From Mycobacterium sp. 852002-40037_SCH5390672 (GTDB lineage Bacteria > Actinomycetota > Actinomycetes > Mycobacteriales > Mycobacteriaceae): a stretch of DNA of 38,860 bases. The notes beneath the pieces were generated by a model. It saw nothing but the letters and a program-made list of their open reading frames with translations, made no database searches and had not been told where the DNA came from. This document shows positions 25,096 through 34,755 of the stretch, piece after piece (positions within the stretch are counted from its first letter, which is position 1; every line of letters starts with the position of its first letter). The stretch is taken from assembly GCF_001665875.1 (NCBI RefSeq), contig NZ_LZTA01000135.1, forward strand, positions 1 to 38,860, read 5' to 3'. Position numbers and translations under genes: made by a program.

Positions 25096-26076
25096 ATGAC
25101 CGACGACCGCTCCGTCCAACGGCGCCTCTACGCGCTCATGGTGCTGATGAAGGCGGCCGACGACCGGCTCTCCAAGGGGATCGGGACCGGGGAGTTCATG
25201 TGCGTGTACTGGCCGTCCCGCGGCCAGGAGGCGATCGCCGCCGCGATGGGTGTCGCGCTACGGCCCGACGATCAGCTGGTGACCACCTACCGCGGGCTGC
25301 ACGATCTCATCGGCAAGGGAGTCCCGCTCGAGGAGATCTACGGCGAAATGATGGGCCGCACCGTCGGTGCCAGCCGCGGCAAGGGCGGCACCATGCACAT
25401 CGCCAAACCCGAGGTCGGCGTGATGCTTTCGACCGGCATCGTCGGGGCCGGACCCCCGGTGGCCGTGGGACTGGCGATGGCCGCCAAGCGCAAGGGTCTC
25501 GATCGGGTCACCGTCGTCAGCTTCGGCGACGGTGCCACCAACACCGGTTCTTTTCACGAAGCGGCCAACATGGCCGCGCTGTGGGACCTGCCCATGGTGT
25601 TCGTCTGCCAGAACAACCTGTACGCCGAGATGACGCCGACCGGCGACACCATGAAGCTCGAGCGGGTGGCCGATCGCGCCGCCGGATACGGGATGCCTGG
25701 GGTGCGTGTCGACGGCAACGACCCGCTAGCGGTGAAAGCCGCGCTCGACGCGGCGCTGCAGGGGGCCCGCGGCGGCGCGGGCCCCACCTTCATCGAGTGC
25801 GTGACCTTCCGCTTCCGCGGGCATTATTTCGGTGACCGAATGCCCTACATACCCAAGGATCAACTCGAAGCGGCGATGGCCGCCGACCCGGTGCCGCGCT
25901 TCCGTCGCCACCTTGCCGACGCCGGCGTCTGCGGCGAAGACGAGCTCGCGCGGATCGACGAGGAGGCACTGGCGACGGTGGAATCCGCCCTGCAGACGGT
26001 GATGAGCGCGGATTCGCCGACGACGGACGAACTCGACCGAGACGTGTACGCGACCCCGATCCGGTTCCCGGTCTGA
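25096..26076 (+). CDS. TPP-dependent dehydrogenase E1 alpha subunit
   Basis: A 326-residue E1 alpha subunit of the 2-oxoacid/acetoin dehydrogenase type. The thiamine diphosphate motif runs from G144-D145-G146 (FGDGATNTGSF) to N173-N174 (CQNN). SRGKGGTMHI near 93-102 and FRFRGHYFGD near residue 240 are further family marks. With the beta subunit it would decarboxylate a 2-oxoacid, or cleave an acyloin, and load the acyl group on lipoamide. It lies 43 bp after the SDR and 10 bp before the beta subunit. Closest in feel to AcoA-like proteins; substrate not evident. Confidence 0.93.
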   Translation: MTDDRSVQRRLYALMVLMKAADDRLSKGIGTGEFMCVYWPSRGQEAIAAAMGVALRPDDQLVTTYRGLHDLIGKGVPLEEIYGEMMGRTVGASRGKGGTMHIAKPEVGVMLSTGIVGAGPPVAVGLAMAAKRKGLDRVTVVSFGDGATNTGSFHEAANMAALWDLPMVFVCQNNLYAEMTPTGDTMKLERVADRAAGYGMPGVRVDGNDPLAVKAALDAALQGARGGAGPTFIECVTFRFRGHYFGDRMPYIPKDQLEAAMAADPVPRFRRHLADAGVCGEDELARIDEEALATVESALQTVMSADSPTTDELDRDVYATPIRFPV

Positions 26077-26086
26077 GGATTTGGCG

Positions 26087-27077
<991 letters not shown>

Positions 27078-27085
<8 letters not shown>

Positions 27086-27314
27086 CTTCGTCATTCGCAT
27101 CCCCCGGGTATCGGTGGCCGTGTCCGAGGCCGAACTCACCGGGCTGCTCGTCGGCGCCGGTGAGCACGTCGAGGCGGGCACTCCGATCTACGTGATCGCC
27201 ACCGAGAAGGTGGAACAGGAAATCGAAGCGGGAGCGTCCGGCACCGTGCGGTGGACGGGCGAGGTCGGGACCACCTACGACATCGGTGCCGAAATCGGCG
27301 TCATCACGTCATAA
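27078..27314 (+). CDS. Stand-alone lipoyl (biotinyl-lipoyl) domain protein
   Basis: A 78-residue single lipoyl domain. The modified lysine is K44 in ATEKVEQEIEAG, in the exposed EKV hairpin typical of E2 lipoyl domains. GAGEHVEAGTPIYVI before it and GTVRWTGEVGTTYDIGAEIG after it give the two-fold barbell sheet. There is no peripheral-subunit-binding or acyltransferase domain, and no E2 or E3 gene follows. It would accept the acyl group from the E1 pair. Start: GTG at 27078, with AGGAAGG upstream, overlapping the E1 beta stop by 8 bp and therefore translationally coupled. Biotin instead of lipoate is less likely, since the site is not MKM. Confidence 0.88.
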
Positions 27315-27331
27315 CCAGAAAGGCAAGCCCT

Positions 27332-28204
27332 ATGGATCTCAACGAGACCCGCGAGAGAATCATCTACGAAAAAGAGGGCCCGATCGCCCGTGTCACGCTG
27401 AACTGGCCGGAGAAGGCCAACGCCCAGGACCAGAAGCTGGCCGAGGAGGTCGACGCCGCGCTGCTGGACGCCGACCGCGACTACGACATCAAGGTGCTGG
27501 TGCTCAAGGCCAACGGCAAGGGCTTCTGCTCCGGGCACGCGATCGGCAACAACGCCGTGGACTACCCGTCGTTCGTCGAGAACGCTATGGTGACAGGCCA
27601 CCCGTGGAAGGCGCAGTCGGATCTTTTCGTGAAGCCGACCCTGAACCTCTGGGAGTTCTCCAAGCCGACGATCGCGCAGGTGCACGGCTACTGCGTCGGC
27701 GGCGGCACGCACATGGGCCTGACCACCGACATCGTCATCGCCGCCGAGGACGCCTATTTCTCCTATCCGCCGTTGCAGGGGTTCGGCATGCCGTCCGGCG
27801 AATGTTCCATCGAGCCTTGGGTGTTCATGAACTGGCGGCGCGCGGCGTACTACCTGTTCACCGCGGAGGTGATCGATGCCAAGAGGGCGCTGGAGGTCGG
27901 CCTCGTCAACGAGGTCGTCCCGCGTGACCAGCTCGACGACCGCGTCGAGGCCATCGCCCGTCACATCGCCCAGGCGCCGTTGACGACGCTGATGCTCACC
28001 AAGGCCAACCTGAAGCGGGCCTGGGAGCTGATGGGCATGCGGGTGCACTGGCAGAGTTCCAACGATCTCGTCGCGCTGGCATCGATCAGCAAGGATGTGC
28101 AGCAGCTGATTCAAACGGTCTTCAAGGACAAGGTGCTGCCGTCCGAGCACGCCCGCCGCCAGGCGGCGGCCGCCGCCCAGACCGACGGCGGCGCAACAAC
28201 TTAG
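27332..28204 (+). CDS. Crotonase-family protein, atypical active site
   Basis: A 290-residue enoyl-CoA hydratase/isomerase superfamily member. Both oxyanion-hole loops are present (ANGKGFCSGHAI near 64 and HGYCVGGG near 122). However, the positions of the two catalytic glutamates of rat hydratase (E144, E164) align with P147 (YFSYPPLQG) and Y173 (RRAAYYLFTA). It therefore binds acyl-CoA but probably does not do simple hydration; decarboxylation, ring cleavage or hydrolysis are open. It is a diverged paralogue of the gene at 32929-33777, sharing KRAWELMGMRVH. Start: ATG at 27332 after AGAAAGG. It follows the lipoyl gene by 17 bp and precedes the CoA synthetase by 8 bp. Confidence 0.9.
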   Translation: MDLNETRERIIYEKEGPIARVTLNWPEKANAQDQKLAEEVDAALLDADRDYDIKVLVLKANGKGFCSGHAIGNNAVDYPSFVENAMVTGHPWKAQSDLFVKPTLNLWEFSKPTIAQVHGYCVGGGTHMGLTTDIVIAAEDAYFSYPPLQGFGMPSGECSIEPWVFMNWRRAAYYLFTAEVIDAKRALEVGLVNEVVPRDQLDDRVEAIARHIAQAPLTTLMLTKANLKRAWELMGMRVHWQSSNDLVALASISKDVQQLIQTVFKDKVLPSEHARRQAAAAAQTDGGATT

Positions 28205-28212
28205 GCCCGCTG

Positions 28213-29745
28213 GTGAACATCGCCGATCATGCGATCGCAGCCGCACAGTCGCCGGTCCTGCTCACCGACGACGGCGCGATCTCGTTCGGTGAACTGTATG
28301 CCCGCAGCCGGCGGGTCGCCGCCGTCTTGCACAAGGCGGGACTGCGCCGGGGCGACGGCGTGGCGCTGGTACTGCCGAACCGGCCGGAGTTCTTCGAAAT
28401 CACTTGGGGTGCTCAGCTTTCCGGGCTCTACTACACCGCGGTCAACACCCACTTCCTTCCCGACGAGGTCAGCTACGTCATCGACGACTCCGAGGCCAAG
28501 GCGGTCTTCGTCGATGCCTCGATGCCCGAACCGGCCGCACACATCAGCAACGCCACTGCCGCTGCGGTCGCCCACATCGCGGTCGGGGGTTCCATGACCG
28601 GCTGGCAGTCATATGAGGACGCGTTGGTGGCGGCGGGCGAGGCCCCGCCGGTGGCGGACGGGTCGGAGATGCTTTATTCGTCCGGCACCACCGGACGGCC
28701 CAAGGCGGTGCGGCGACCGCTGCCCGTCGACGGCAACGGATCGTGGGCGCAGTCGGTGCTGGAGATGGCGCTGATCCACAAATACGGAATGAGCCAATCG
28801 AGTGTGTACCTGTCCCCTGCACCGCTGTATCACGCTGCCGGAGTGAACTACACCATGGCGGCCAACCGGGTTGGCGCCGTGTCGATTCTGATGAAAAAGT
28901 TCGATGCCGAGGCGGTGTTGCGCCTCATCGAGACCCACCGGGTGACCCACGCGCAGTTCGTGCCGACGATGTTCGTGCGCATGCTCAAGTTGCCCGCCGG
29001 TGTCCGGGAACGCTACGACGTCTCCAGCTTGCAGTGCGTCATTCACGCGGCGGCACCGTGCCCGGTCGATGTCAAGCACCGGATGATGGAATGGTTCGGA
29101 CCCATCATTCACGAATACTACGGCGGCACCGAAGGATTCGCGGGAACCACCATCGGCCCCCAGGAGTGGCTCGCTCATCCCGGCTCGGTGGGGATCCCGA
29201 TGGCCCCGGTGCACGTAATCGGAGAGGACGGGCGCGAACTTCCCGTCGGCGAAGCCGGCGAGCTCTTCTTCGAAGGTGGCCCCGACTTCGAATACTTCAA
29301 GGATCCCGCCAAGACCGCATCGGTGTCCAACGACCGCGGGTGGCGCTCCTTGGGCGACATGGGCTATGTCGACTCAGACGGTTTCCTGTATCTCACCGAT
29401 CGCTCGACGTTCACGATCGTCTCCGGCGGGGTCAACATCTACCCGCAAGAGGCGGAGAATCTGCTCGTCATGCATCCGAAGCTGGTGGACGCGGCGGTAT
29501 TCGGCGTGCCCAACGACGAATTCGGCGAAGAAGTCAAGGCCGTCGTACAACCGGCCGACGGCGTGGTGCCCGGCCCCGAGCTCGAGGCCGAACTCATCGA
29601 ATACTGCCGAGCTCACCTGGCCGGGTACAAGTGCCCGCGCACCGTCGAATTCCACCACGAGCTGCCGCGCGACCCGAACGGAAAGCTCTACAAAAGACGC
29701 ATCCGCGACCGTTACTGGCAAGGACGGGTATCGCGGATCTTGTGA
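28213..29745 (+). CDS. Acyl-CoA synthetase (AMP-binding)
   Basis: A 510-residue adenylate-forming enzyme that activates a carboxylic acid to its CoA thioester by way of an acyl-AMP. Motifs: P-loop YSSGTTGRPK (155-164), YYGGTEG in the centre, SLGDMGYVDSDGFLYLTDR for ribose binding and hinge, and C-terminal K491 in NGKLYKR. Short N-terminus and no membrane segment. Start: GTG at 28213, 8 bp after the crotonase stop, with a weak ribosome site. Within the catabolic run it is the likely entry step, making the CoA ester used by the crotonase. The acid substrate cannot be told from the sequence. Confidence 0.93.
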   Translation: MNIADHAIAAAQSPVLLTDDGAISFGELYARSRRVAAVLHKAGLRRGDGVALVLPNRPEFFEITWGAQLSGLYYTAVNTHFLPDEVSYVIDDSEAKAVFVDASMPEPAAHISNATAAAVAHIAVGGSMTGWQSYEDALVAAGEAPPVADGSEMLYSSGTTGRPKAVRRPLPVDGNGSWAQSVLEMALIHKYGMSQSSVYLSPAPLYHAAGVNYTMAANRVGAVSILMKKFDAEAVLRLIETHRVTHAQFVPTMFVRMLKLPAGVRERYDVSSLQCVIHAAAPCPVDVKHRMMEWFGPIIHEYYGGTEGFAGTTIGPQEWLAHPGSVGIPMAPVHVIGEDGRELPVGEAGELFFEGGPDFEYFKDPAKTASVSNDRGWRSLGDMGYVDSDGFLYLTDRSTFTIVSGGVNIYPQEAENLLVMHPKLVDAAVFGVPNDEFGEEVKAVVQPADGVVPGPELEAELIEYCRAHLAGYKCPRTVEFHHELPRDPNGKLYKRRIRDRYWQGRVSRIL

Positions 29746-29766
29746 CGCGACACAGGGGATGACGAG

Positions 29767-31173
29767 ATGACGGTAGGAATGGGCAACGAGATTCCCAACG
29801 CGCGGACCTCGCAGAAGTCTGCGGCGAATTGGACGCCGCTATCGGTGCCGTGGGCGGTCCAGACCGCCGATCGAATCCCGAAGCAGCGCTACTACGACCC
29901 GGACTTCTACGCGTTGGAGTCCGAAATGTTCTGGCCACGCGTGTGGCAGATGGCGTGCCGGCTCGAGGAGATCCCCAAGGCCGGCGATTTCGTCGAATAC
30001 GAAATCCTCGACGAGTCCATCATCGTGGTCCGGGTGGACGATCACAACGTGCGCGCCTACTACAACGCCTGCCGTCATCGCGGCGTGAAGCTGGTGGAAG
30101 GCAACGGGAATCGGCGCACCTTCGTGTGCCCATTTCACGGCTGGTGCTGGGGCATCGACGGGCGCAACACGTTCGTCCTGCGGCCCGAAGCGTTCGCCGA
30201 AGAGAACATCGGGGCCGACGACCTGCGGTTGGTGTCGGTGCGCTGCGAACTCTGGGGTGGTTGCGCGTGGATCAACCTCGACGACGACGCGCCGGCGTTG
30301 CGCGACTGGATGGAACCCTTCGCCTCGATCTACGACGCGTGGCAGGTGGATACGCTGCGCGTGCAGTGGTGGCAATCGTGTCGGCTACCGGTGAATTGGA
30401 AACTGGCGACCGCGGCGTTCATGGAGGGCTACCACGTCCCGCAGACCCATCCGCAGCTGCTGCCGTCCGCGCAGACCGGGAACCCCTCCGCGGCAGTACA
30501 TCCCGTCGTCGCGAGCAGCCTGTATTTCATGCGTACGCTTGGTGACGGCATGGGTGGCATGACGCACGAAAACGACATCCGCATCGCCGAGGGACTGCAG
30601 AACATCGAGTTGCCGGCCGACCCGGCCGCGGCGATGTCGGCGTGGCGCAGCGCCCTCAACGATGCCGTCGTCACGTGGCATCGCGCCCGCGGCAGCAGCA
30701 TCCCCGATCTCAACGACCTGGTCCGCCGCGGGATCACCGATGCAATCGGATTCGCCTTCCCGCACCACTTCATCCTGCCGACCTACAGCAGCGCATCCTC
30801 GTACCGCATCCGTCCACTGGGGCCCGAGGAGACGCTGTTCGAGATCTGGTCCCTCACCCGGTTTCCGGCGGACGCGTCGGCCGGCAGGCCCGCACCCCCC
30901 GAACCCATGGCACCCGATGACCCGCGCTGGCCGCCCATCCCGGCCCAGGATTTCTCCAACCTGCCCAGACAGCAGAAGGGCTTGCACGCGCGGGGCTTTG
31001 AGTTCATGCGGTTGTCCAATCAGATCGAGGGACTGATCTCGAATTTCGAACGCGTCATTGACGGGTTCCTGGCCGGCCTTCCCTACACCACCCTGCTGCC
31101 CGCCATCCAGAAGACCAACTCCACCATCGATGTACCAATCGTCGATCTCGAGTTCGGCTCGGAGGCACGGTGA
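29767..31173 (+). CDS. Rieske ring-hydroxylating oxygenase, alpha subunit
   Basis: A 468-residue Rieske non-heme iron oxygenase. [2Fe-2S] ligands are C102, H104 (ACRHRG) and C121, H124 (CPFHGW), spaced CxH-16-CxxH. The mononuclear iron site begins NWKLATAAFMEGYHVPQTHP with H223 and H228. It hydroxylates or dihydroxylates a ring or activated carbon with O2. No beta subunit, ferredoxin or reductase gene is next to it, so electrons come from elsewhere or from an unusual partner. Start: ATG at 29767 with a GGGGATGACGAG leader. Its stop overlaps the following flavoprotein start (GTGA), so the two are translationally coupled. Much longer than KshA-type enzymes. Confidence 0.92.
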   Translation: MTVGMGNEIPNARTSQKSAANWTPLSVPWAVQTADRIPKQRYYDPDFYALESEMFWPRVWQMACRLEEIPKAGDFVEYEILDESIIVVRVDDHNVRAYYNACRHRGVKLVEGNGNRRTFVCPFHGWCWGIDGRNTFVLRPEAFAEENIGADDLRLVSVRCELWGGCAWINLDDDAPALRDWMEPFASIYDAWQVDTLRVQWWQSCRLPVNWKLATAAFMEGYHVPQTHPQLLPSAQTGNPSAAVHPVVASSLYFMRTLGDGMGGMTHENDIRIAEGLQNIELPADPAAAMSAWRSALNDAVVTWHRARGSSIPDLNDLVRRGITDAIGFAFPHHFILPTYSSASSYRIRPLGPEETLFEIWSLTRFPADASAGRPAPPEPMAPDDPRWPPIPAQDFSNLPRQQKGLHARGFEFMRLSNQIEGLISNFERVIDGFLAGLPYTTLLPAIQKTNSTIDVPIVDLEFGSEAR

Positions 31174-32870
31174 TCAGCCGCTGGGACCACTCGGTGGACC
31201 TGGTCATCGCGGGCAGCGGCGGGGGCGGCATGGTCGCCGGGCTGGCCGCACTGGACTGCGGGCTCGAACCGCTGATCATCGAGAAGCAGCCGCTGGTCGG
31301 TGGCTCGACGGGACTGTCGGGGGGCATCGTCTGGCTGCCGAACAACCCGTTGATGCGGGCCGACGGCATCGCCGATTCCCACGAAGACGGGCTGGCCTAC
31401 CTGGCCGATGTGGTCGGCGACATCGGTGCGCCGTCGTCTCCCGAGCGACGCGAGATGTTCCTGACCGCGGGCTTCGAAATGATCAATTTCCTGACCCGCA
31501 GGGGTGTCGAACTGATCCGGTGTGCGGGTTGGAGTGACTACTACCCGAATCACAAGGGCGGCAACGCGTCCGGCCGCGCCGTCGAGGGCATCCCGTTCGA
31601 TGCCGCGAAGCTCGGCGGCTGGAGCGGCAAGGTGCAGCCGCCGCTGGCCAAGAACTACGGCTATGTGGTGCTCACCAACGAGTTGCGGTCGGTTCAATAT
31701 TTCAACCGCGCACCACGCGCGTTCGCGGTCGCGGCCCGGGTTTTCCTGCGCACCGCGATCGCACGGGCCCGGCGACGTCAGATCCTCACCAACGGCGCGT
31801 CGCTGATCGCCCAAATGCTCAAGGCGCTGATCGATCTCAGCGACGGCAATCCCCCGCTGTGGACCGATGCCGCGATGGCGGATCTGGTCGTCGACGACGG
31901 CCGGGTGGTCGGCGTGCGTGTCGTCCACAACGGCCAACCGTTGAACGTGCAGGCCCGCAAAGGAGTCCTGCTGGCCGCCGGCGGTTTCAGCCACAACACG
32001 CAGATGCGCCGCCGCTACAGCGGCGATCAGCCCAACGAAGGAAAGTGGTCGATCGCCAACGCCGGTGACACCGGTGAGGTGCTCGAGGCGGCGATGCGGC
32101 TCGGCGCCAAAACCGATCTGCTGGACGAGGCATGGTGGCTGCCTTCGGTTTTCATCGCCAATGGTGGCGCCGTCGCCGCCTCCCTCGGGTCGGGACGCCA
32201 GCGTCCCGGCGCCATCTACGTCGACTCGACGGGCAGGCGGTTCTGCAACGAGTCGAACTCCTACGTCGAGGTCGGCAAAGCGATGTATGCCAACAAGGCG
32301 GTGCCCTGCTGGATGATCTTCGACGAAGGCTATGTGCGCAGATACGTCACCAGCGCCAATCCGTTGCAACGAAACCGGCCGCTGCCCGCCGAGCTGATCG
32401 AGTCCGGTGCGGTCAAGCGCGCTGCCACCATGTCCGGTCTGGCCCGCGAGATCGACCTTGACGCCGACGAACTGGCGCACACGATCCAGCGCTTCAACCG
32501 ATTCGCGGCCAAGGGGCTCGATCCCGACTTCGGCCGCGGCCAGTCCGCCTACAACGACTGTCTCGGCGACCCCGGCTATCGACCGAACGCCGCCATCGGC
32601 CCGCTCGACACCGCTCCGTACTACGCGACCAGGGTGCTCCCCGCCGACGTCGGGACGTGCGGCGGCGTCATCACCAACGAGCACGCACAGGTTCTCGACG
32701 AACGGGATCGGGTAATCGAGGGTTTGTACGCCACCGGCAACACGACCGCGACGGTGATGGGCCGAACGTATCCGGGTGCCGGTGCGAGCATCGCCAGCTC
32801 CATGGTGTTCGGTTACGTCGCCGCGCGCCATGCCGCGGGACGCAAGATCGCCGGCGAGATGAGCCGTTAG
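31170..32870 (+). CDS. FAD-dependent dehydrogenase, KstD-like
   Basis: A 566-residue flavoprotein of the 3-ketosteroid-delta1-dehydrogenase/fumarate reductase family. FAD-binding Rossmann motif: VIAGSGGGGMVAGLAA at about 12-27. Near the end, GLYATGNTTATVMGRTYPGA retains the Tyr and the Gly four residues later that match the catalytic Tyr487 and Gly491 of KstD1. The fold catalyses 1,2-desaturation of a ketone-bearing ring. The start GTG at 31170 overlaps the Rieske stop by 4 bp. It probably desaturates the ring product handled by the Rieske oxygenase. True steroid specificity is not shown. Confidence 0.9.
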   Translation: MISRWDHSVDLVIAGSGGGGMVAGLAALDCGLEPLIIEKQPLVGGSTGLSGGIVWLPNNPLMRADGIADSHEDGLAYLADVVGDIGAPSSPERREMFLTAGFEMINFLTRRGVELIRCAGWSDYYPNHKGGNASGRAVEGIPFDAAKLGGWSGKVQPPLAKNYGYVVLTNELRSVQYFNRAPRAFAVAARVFLRTAIARARRRQILTNGASLIAQMLKALIDLSDGNPPLWTDAAMADLVVDDGRVVGVRVVHNGQPLNVQARKGVLLAAGGFSHNTQMRRRYSGDQPNEGKWSIANAGDTGEVLEAAMRLGAKTDLLDEAWWLPSVFIANGGAVAASLGSGRQRPGAIYVDSTGRRFCNESNSYVEVGKAMYANKAVPCWMIFDEGYVRRYVTSANPLQRNRPLPAELIESGAVKRAATMSGLAREIDLDADELAHTIQRFNRFAAKGLDPDFGRGQSAYNDCLGDPGYRPNAAIGPLDTAPYYATRVLPADVGTCGGVITNEHAQVLDERDRVIEGLYATGNTTATVMGRTYPGAGASIASSMVFGYVAARHAAGRKIAGEMSR

Positions 32871-32889
32871 GCGGTGTCGATACCTGTCG

Positions 32890-32935
32890 AACGTGACGGT
32901 GCAGTCACGCTCGACGCCGACGGCGGCGTCACGTT
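32890..32935. terminator. Inverted repeat between convergent genes
   Basis: A perfect 9-bp repeat, AACGTGACG (32890-32898) with CGTCACGTT (32927-32935), plus an inner GTGAC/GTCAC pair. It lies just past the KstD-like stop and overlaps the stop of the opposing crotonase. No U-tract on either strand. A bidirectional terminator is plausible but unproven. Confidence 0.35.
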
Positions 32936-33777
32936 GGTGGGGAACCCTTCTCGTCGCGGTCGACGAACTCGCGCGGCGTCATACCCGACTGCATCAGCTC
33001 GGCCCGCCGCGCCTGCACATCGGACGCGGCGCCCACCATATTCGTCAGGATGTGGCTGACCTGTAGATGCACCCGCATGCCCATCAATTCCCACGCGCGC
33101 TTCACGTTGTTCTTGACCGCCATCAGTGTGGTCAACGGGATTTGGGCGATCTTGCGCGCCATCTCCTCAACGGTGTCCTCGAGGTCGTCGCGCGGGACCA
33201 CCCTGTTCAATAGGCCCCATTCAAGGGCTTGCTGCGCGGACAGCGTCGGCGCCAGCAGGAGCCAGTCCATGGTGCGATGCCAATTCATCAGCAGCCACGG
33301 CTCGATCATCGTGTGCCCGCCGGGTTCGCCGAGGCTTTGGGCAAGTGGCATCTGAAAGTACGCGTCCTCGGAGGCGACGCAGAAGTCGGTCAGCAGGCCG
33401 AGATAGATCCCGCCGCCCACGCAATAACCATGGATTTGCGAGATGGTCGGCTTGGGGAACTCCCACAGGTACAGCGTCGGCCACAAGAACAGGTCAGCGG
33501 TGCCTTTGTAGAGGTCCTCGAACGTGTCCCCGAAATCCGGATACGGGTTTTCCTCCGGGGCCCACCGCGCCACATGGCCGCCGCAGAACCCGTTGCCGTT
33601 CGCCTTGAGAATGACGACCTTGATGTCCTTGTCGCGGTCGGCTTCATGCAGGCAACTGTCGACCTCGCCAACCAGGACCGCGTCTTTGGTGTTGGCCTTG
33701 TCCATCCGGTTCAAAACGATCCGCGCGATCGGCGGTTCGCGTTCATAAATGACCGCTTCCAGGACGCGCCGCTCCAT
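32929..33777 (-). CDS. Crotonase-family protein, second paralogue
   Basis: A 282-residue superfamily member with intact oxyanion loops (ANGNGFCGGHVA at 59-70 and HGYCVGGG at 116-123). The hydratase glutamates align with L145 (FQMPLAQS) and D171 (RTMDWLLL). It is about the length of the paralogue at 27332-28204, and both share the LWEF-KPTI, MIEPW/SIEPW-type and KRAWELMGMRVH stretches. It is encoded opposite the rest of the cluster. Start: ATG at 33777 gives an N-terminus (MERRVLEAVIYEREPPIARI) that aligns with its paralogue; ATG at 33804 is in frame but lacks a ribosome site. Likely acts on the same acyl-CoA set with a different reaction. Confidence 0.88.
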   Translation of the reverse strand: MERRVLEAVIYEREPPIARIVLNRMDKANTKDAVLVGEVDSCLHEADRDKDIKVVILKANGNGFCGGHVARWAPEENPYPDFGDTFEDLYKGTADLFLWPTLYLWEFPKPTISQIHGYCVGGGIYLGLLTDFCVASEDAYFQMPLAQSLGEPGGHTMIEPWLLMNWHRTMDWLLLAPTLSAQQALEWGLLNRVVPRDDLEDTVEEMARKIAQIPLTTLMAVKNNVKRAWELMGMRVHLQVSHILTNMVGAASDVQARRAELMQSGMTPREFVDRDEKGSPPT

Positions 33778-33807
33778 CCCGGTGACATTACCGGAGACTC
33801 CCATACC

Positions 33808-33832
33808 GCGAATTCGCTTTGCGGTTGCGCAA
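33808..33832. promoter_or_regulatory. Two palindromes in a short divergent promoter gap
   Basis: GCGAATTCGC (33808-33817) and TTGCGCAA (33825-33832) are both perfect palindromes in the 78-bp gap between the minus-strand crotonase and the hydrolase operon. A further CCGGT/ACCGG pair spans 33779-33794. They are candidate operator sites for shared control, but such short palindromes can arise by chance. Confidence 0.3.
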
Positions 33833-33855
33833 TGTTCGCAGGAGGAGTGAAGTGT

Positions 33856-34755
33856 ATGGAAGCGCTGGACCAGTCCATGACGAATGGAGCTGTGATGACG
33901 ACTCCGTCGGACCGAGCGGCACAGTTGGACCTGGTGGCCCGGTTGCAATCCTGCTATCCCGAACTCCCGGACGCTCCCACGCCGGATCTCATCGACCACG
34001 AGCGTTTCAACGCCTACGTCAAGACTCCCCATGATGTCGGCGGCGAGCCGGACGCTCCCATCGAGTTCGAGAACAAGCAGTACGAAATTTGGGAGCACAA
34101 CACCTATGTCATGTGTGAGGTGCTCGGCTGGCGGGGGATCTGGTTGTCCGAGGAACGCCGCCGGATGGGCAACGTCGACCTGGGCCGCACCATCTATCTC
34201 GGCCTCCCCTACTACGTGAGGTGGTTGCTCGCCGTGGTGCGCGTCCTCGTCGAGAAACACCACATCGGCCTGAGCGAGTTGGCCGAACGCATGGCCGACG
34301 TCAAGGCGCGATATGAGGGCGGCTTGGCGGGAAAGGCATTGGAGGCCAAGCCGAAACTCGAAGGTGATCCCGCCGGGGTCACACGCAACAAACATCACCT
34401 CCACGCGGCTGGAAAGGGCGACCCCCAGGTCTTTGCAGGACAGGCCGGCGAACCGGAGTTCCGGGTCGGTGACAAGGTGGTCGTGAAAGATTTACCCATC
34501 CTGCTTTACACCCGCACTCAGGAATACGTACGGGGCGCGACCGGCGAGATCGCGAAGGTCTCCTACGAAAGCCCCGCTGCCGAAGACGAGACCTGGGCCG
34601 GCCCCGATCAAAAGCCGGAGTGGTTCTACATCGTTCGGTTCAACCTCTCCGAGCTCTGGCATGGCTACACCGGTCCCGGCAATGACACGCTGCAGACCGA
34701 AATTCCCGAGCGGTGGCTTCGGGCCGCCATTCAGTCCGAAGGGACGTCTGCATGA
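33856..34755 (+). CDS. Thiocyanate hydrolase-like fused beta-alpha subunit
   Basis: A 299-residue protein. Residues about 50-150 resemble ScnB of Thiobacillus thioparus (TPHDVGGEPDAPIE, EIWEHNTYVMCE, WLSEERRRMGN, LPYYVRWLL). Residues about 180-290 resemble ScnA (GKGDPQVFAG, VGDKVVVKDLP, YTRTQEYVRGATG, SYESPAAEDE, ETEIPERW-type end). These are recalled, not searched. The R101-R103 run corresponds to the arginines that hold the modified cysteines of the metal site. In T. thioparus the two parts are separate genes in the order B, A; here one chain carries both, as in nitrile hydratase beta. Start: ATG at 33856, eight nt after GGAGGAG. Its TGA overlaps the next ATG. Confidence 0.85.
   Translation: MEALDQSMTNGAVMTTPSDRAAQLDLVARLQSCYPELPDAPTPDLIDHERFNAYVKTPHDVGGEPDAPIEFENKQYEIWEHNTYVMCEVLGWRGIWLSEERRRMGNVDLGRTIYLGLPYYVRWLLAVVRVLVEKHHIGLSELAERMADVKARYEGGLAGKALEAKPKLEGDPAGVTRNKHHLHAAGKGDPQVFAGQAGEPEFRVGDKVVVKDLPILLYTRTQEYVRGATGEIAKVSYESPAAEDETWAGPDQKPEWFYIVRFNLSELWHGYTGPGNDTLQTEIPERWLRAAIQSEGTSA

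Noticed and set aside
26081..26086. TTG start two codons before the E1 beta ATG
   Set aside because: It lies only about 2 nt from the Shine-Dalgarno; ATG at 26087 has proper spacing.
31083..32831. A 582-codon minus-strand open frame opposite the KstD-like gene
   Set aside because: The plus strand has an unmistakable FAD flavoprotein here; the minus frame has no recognisable motif.
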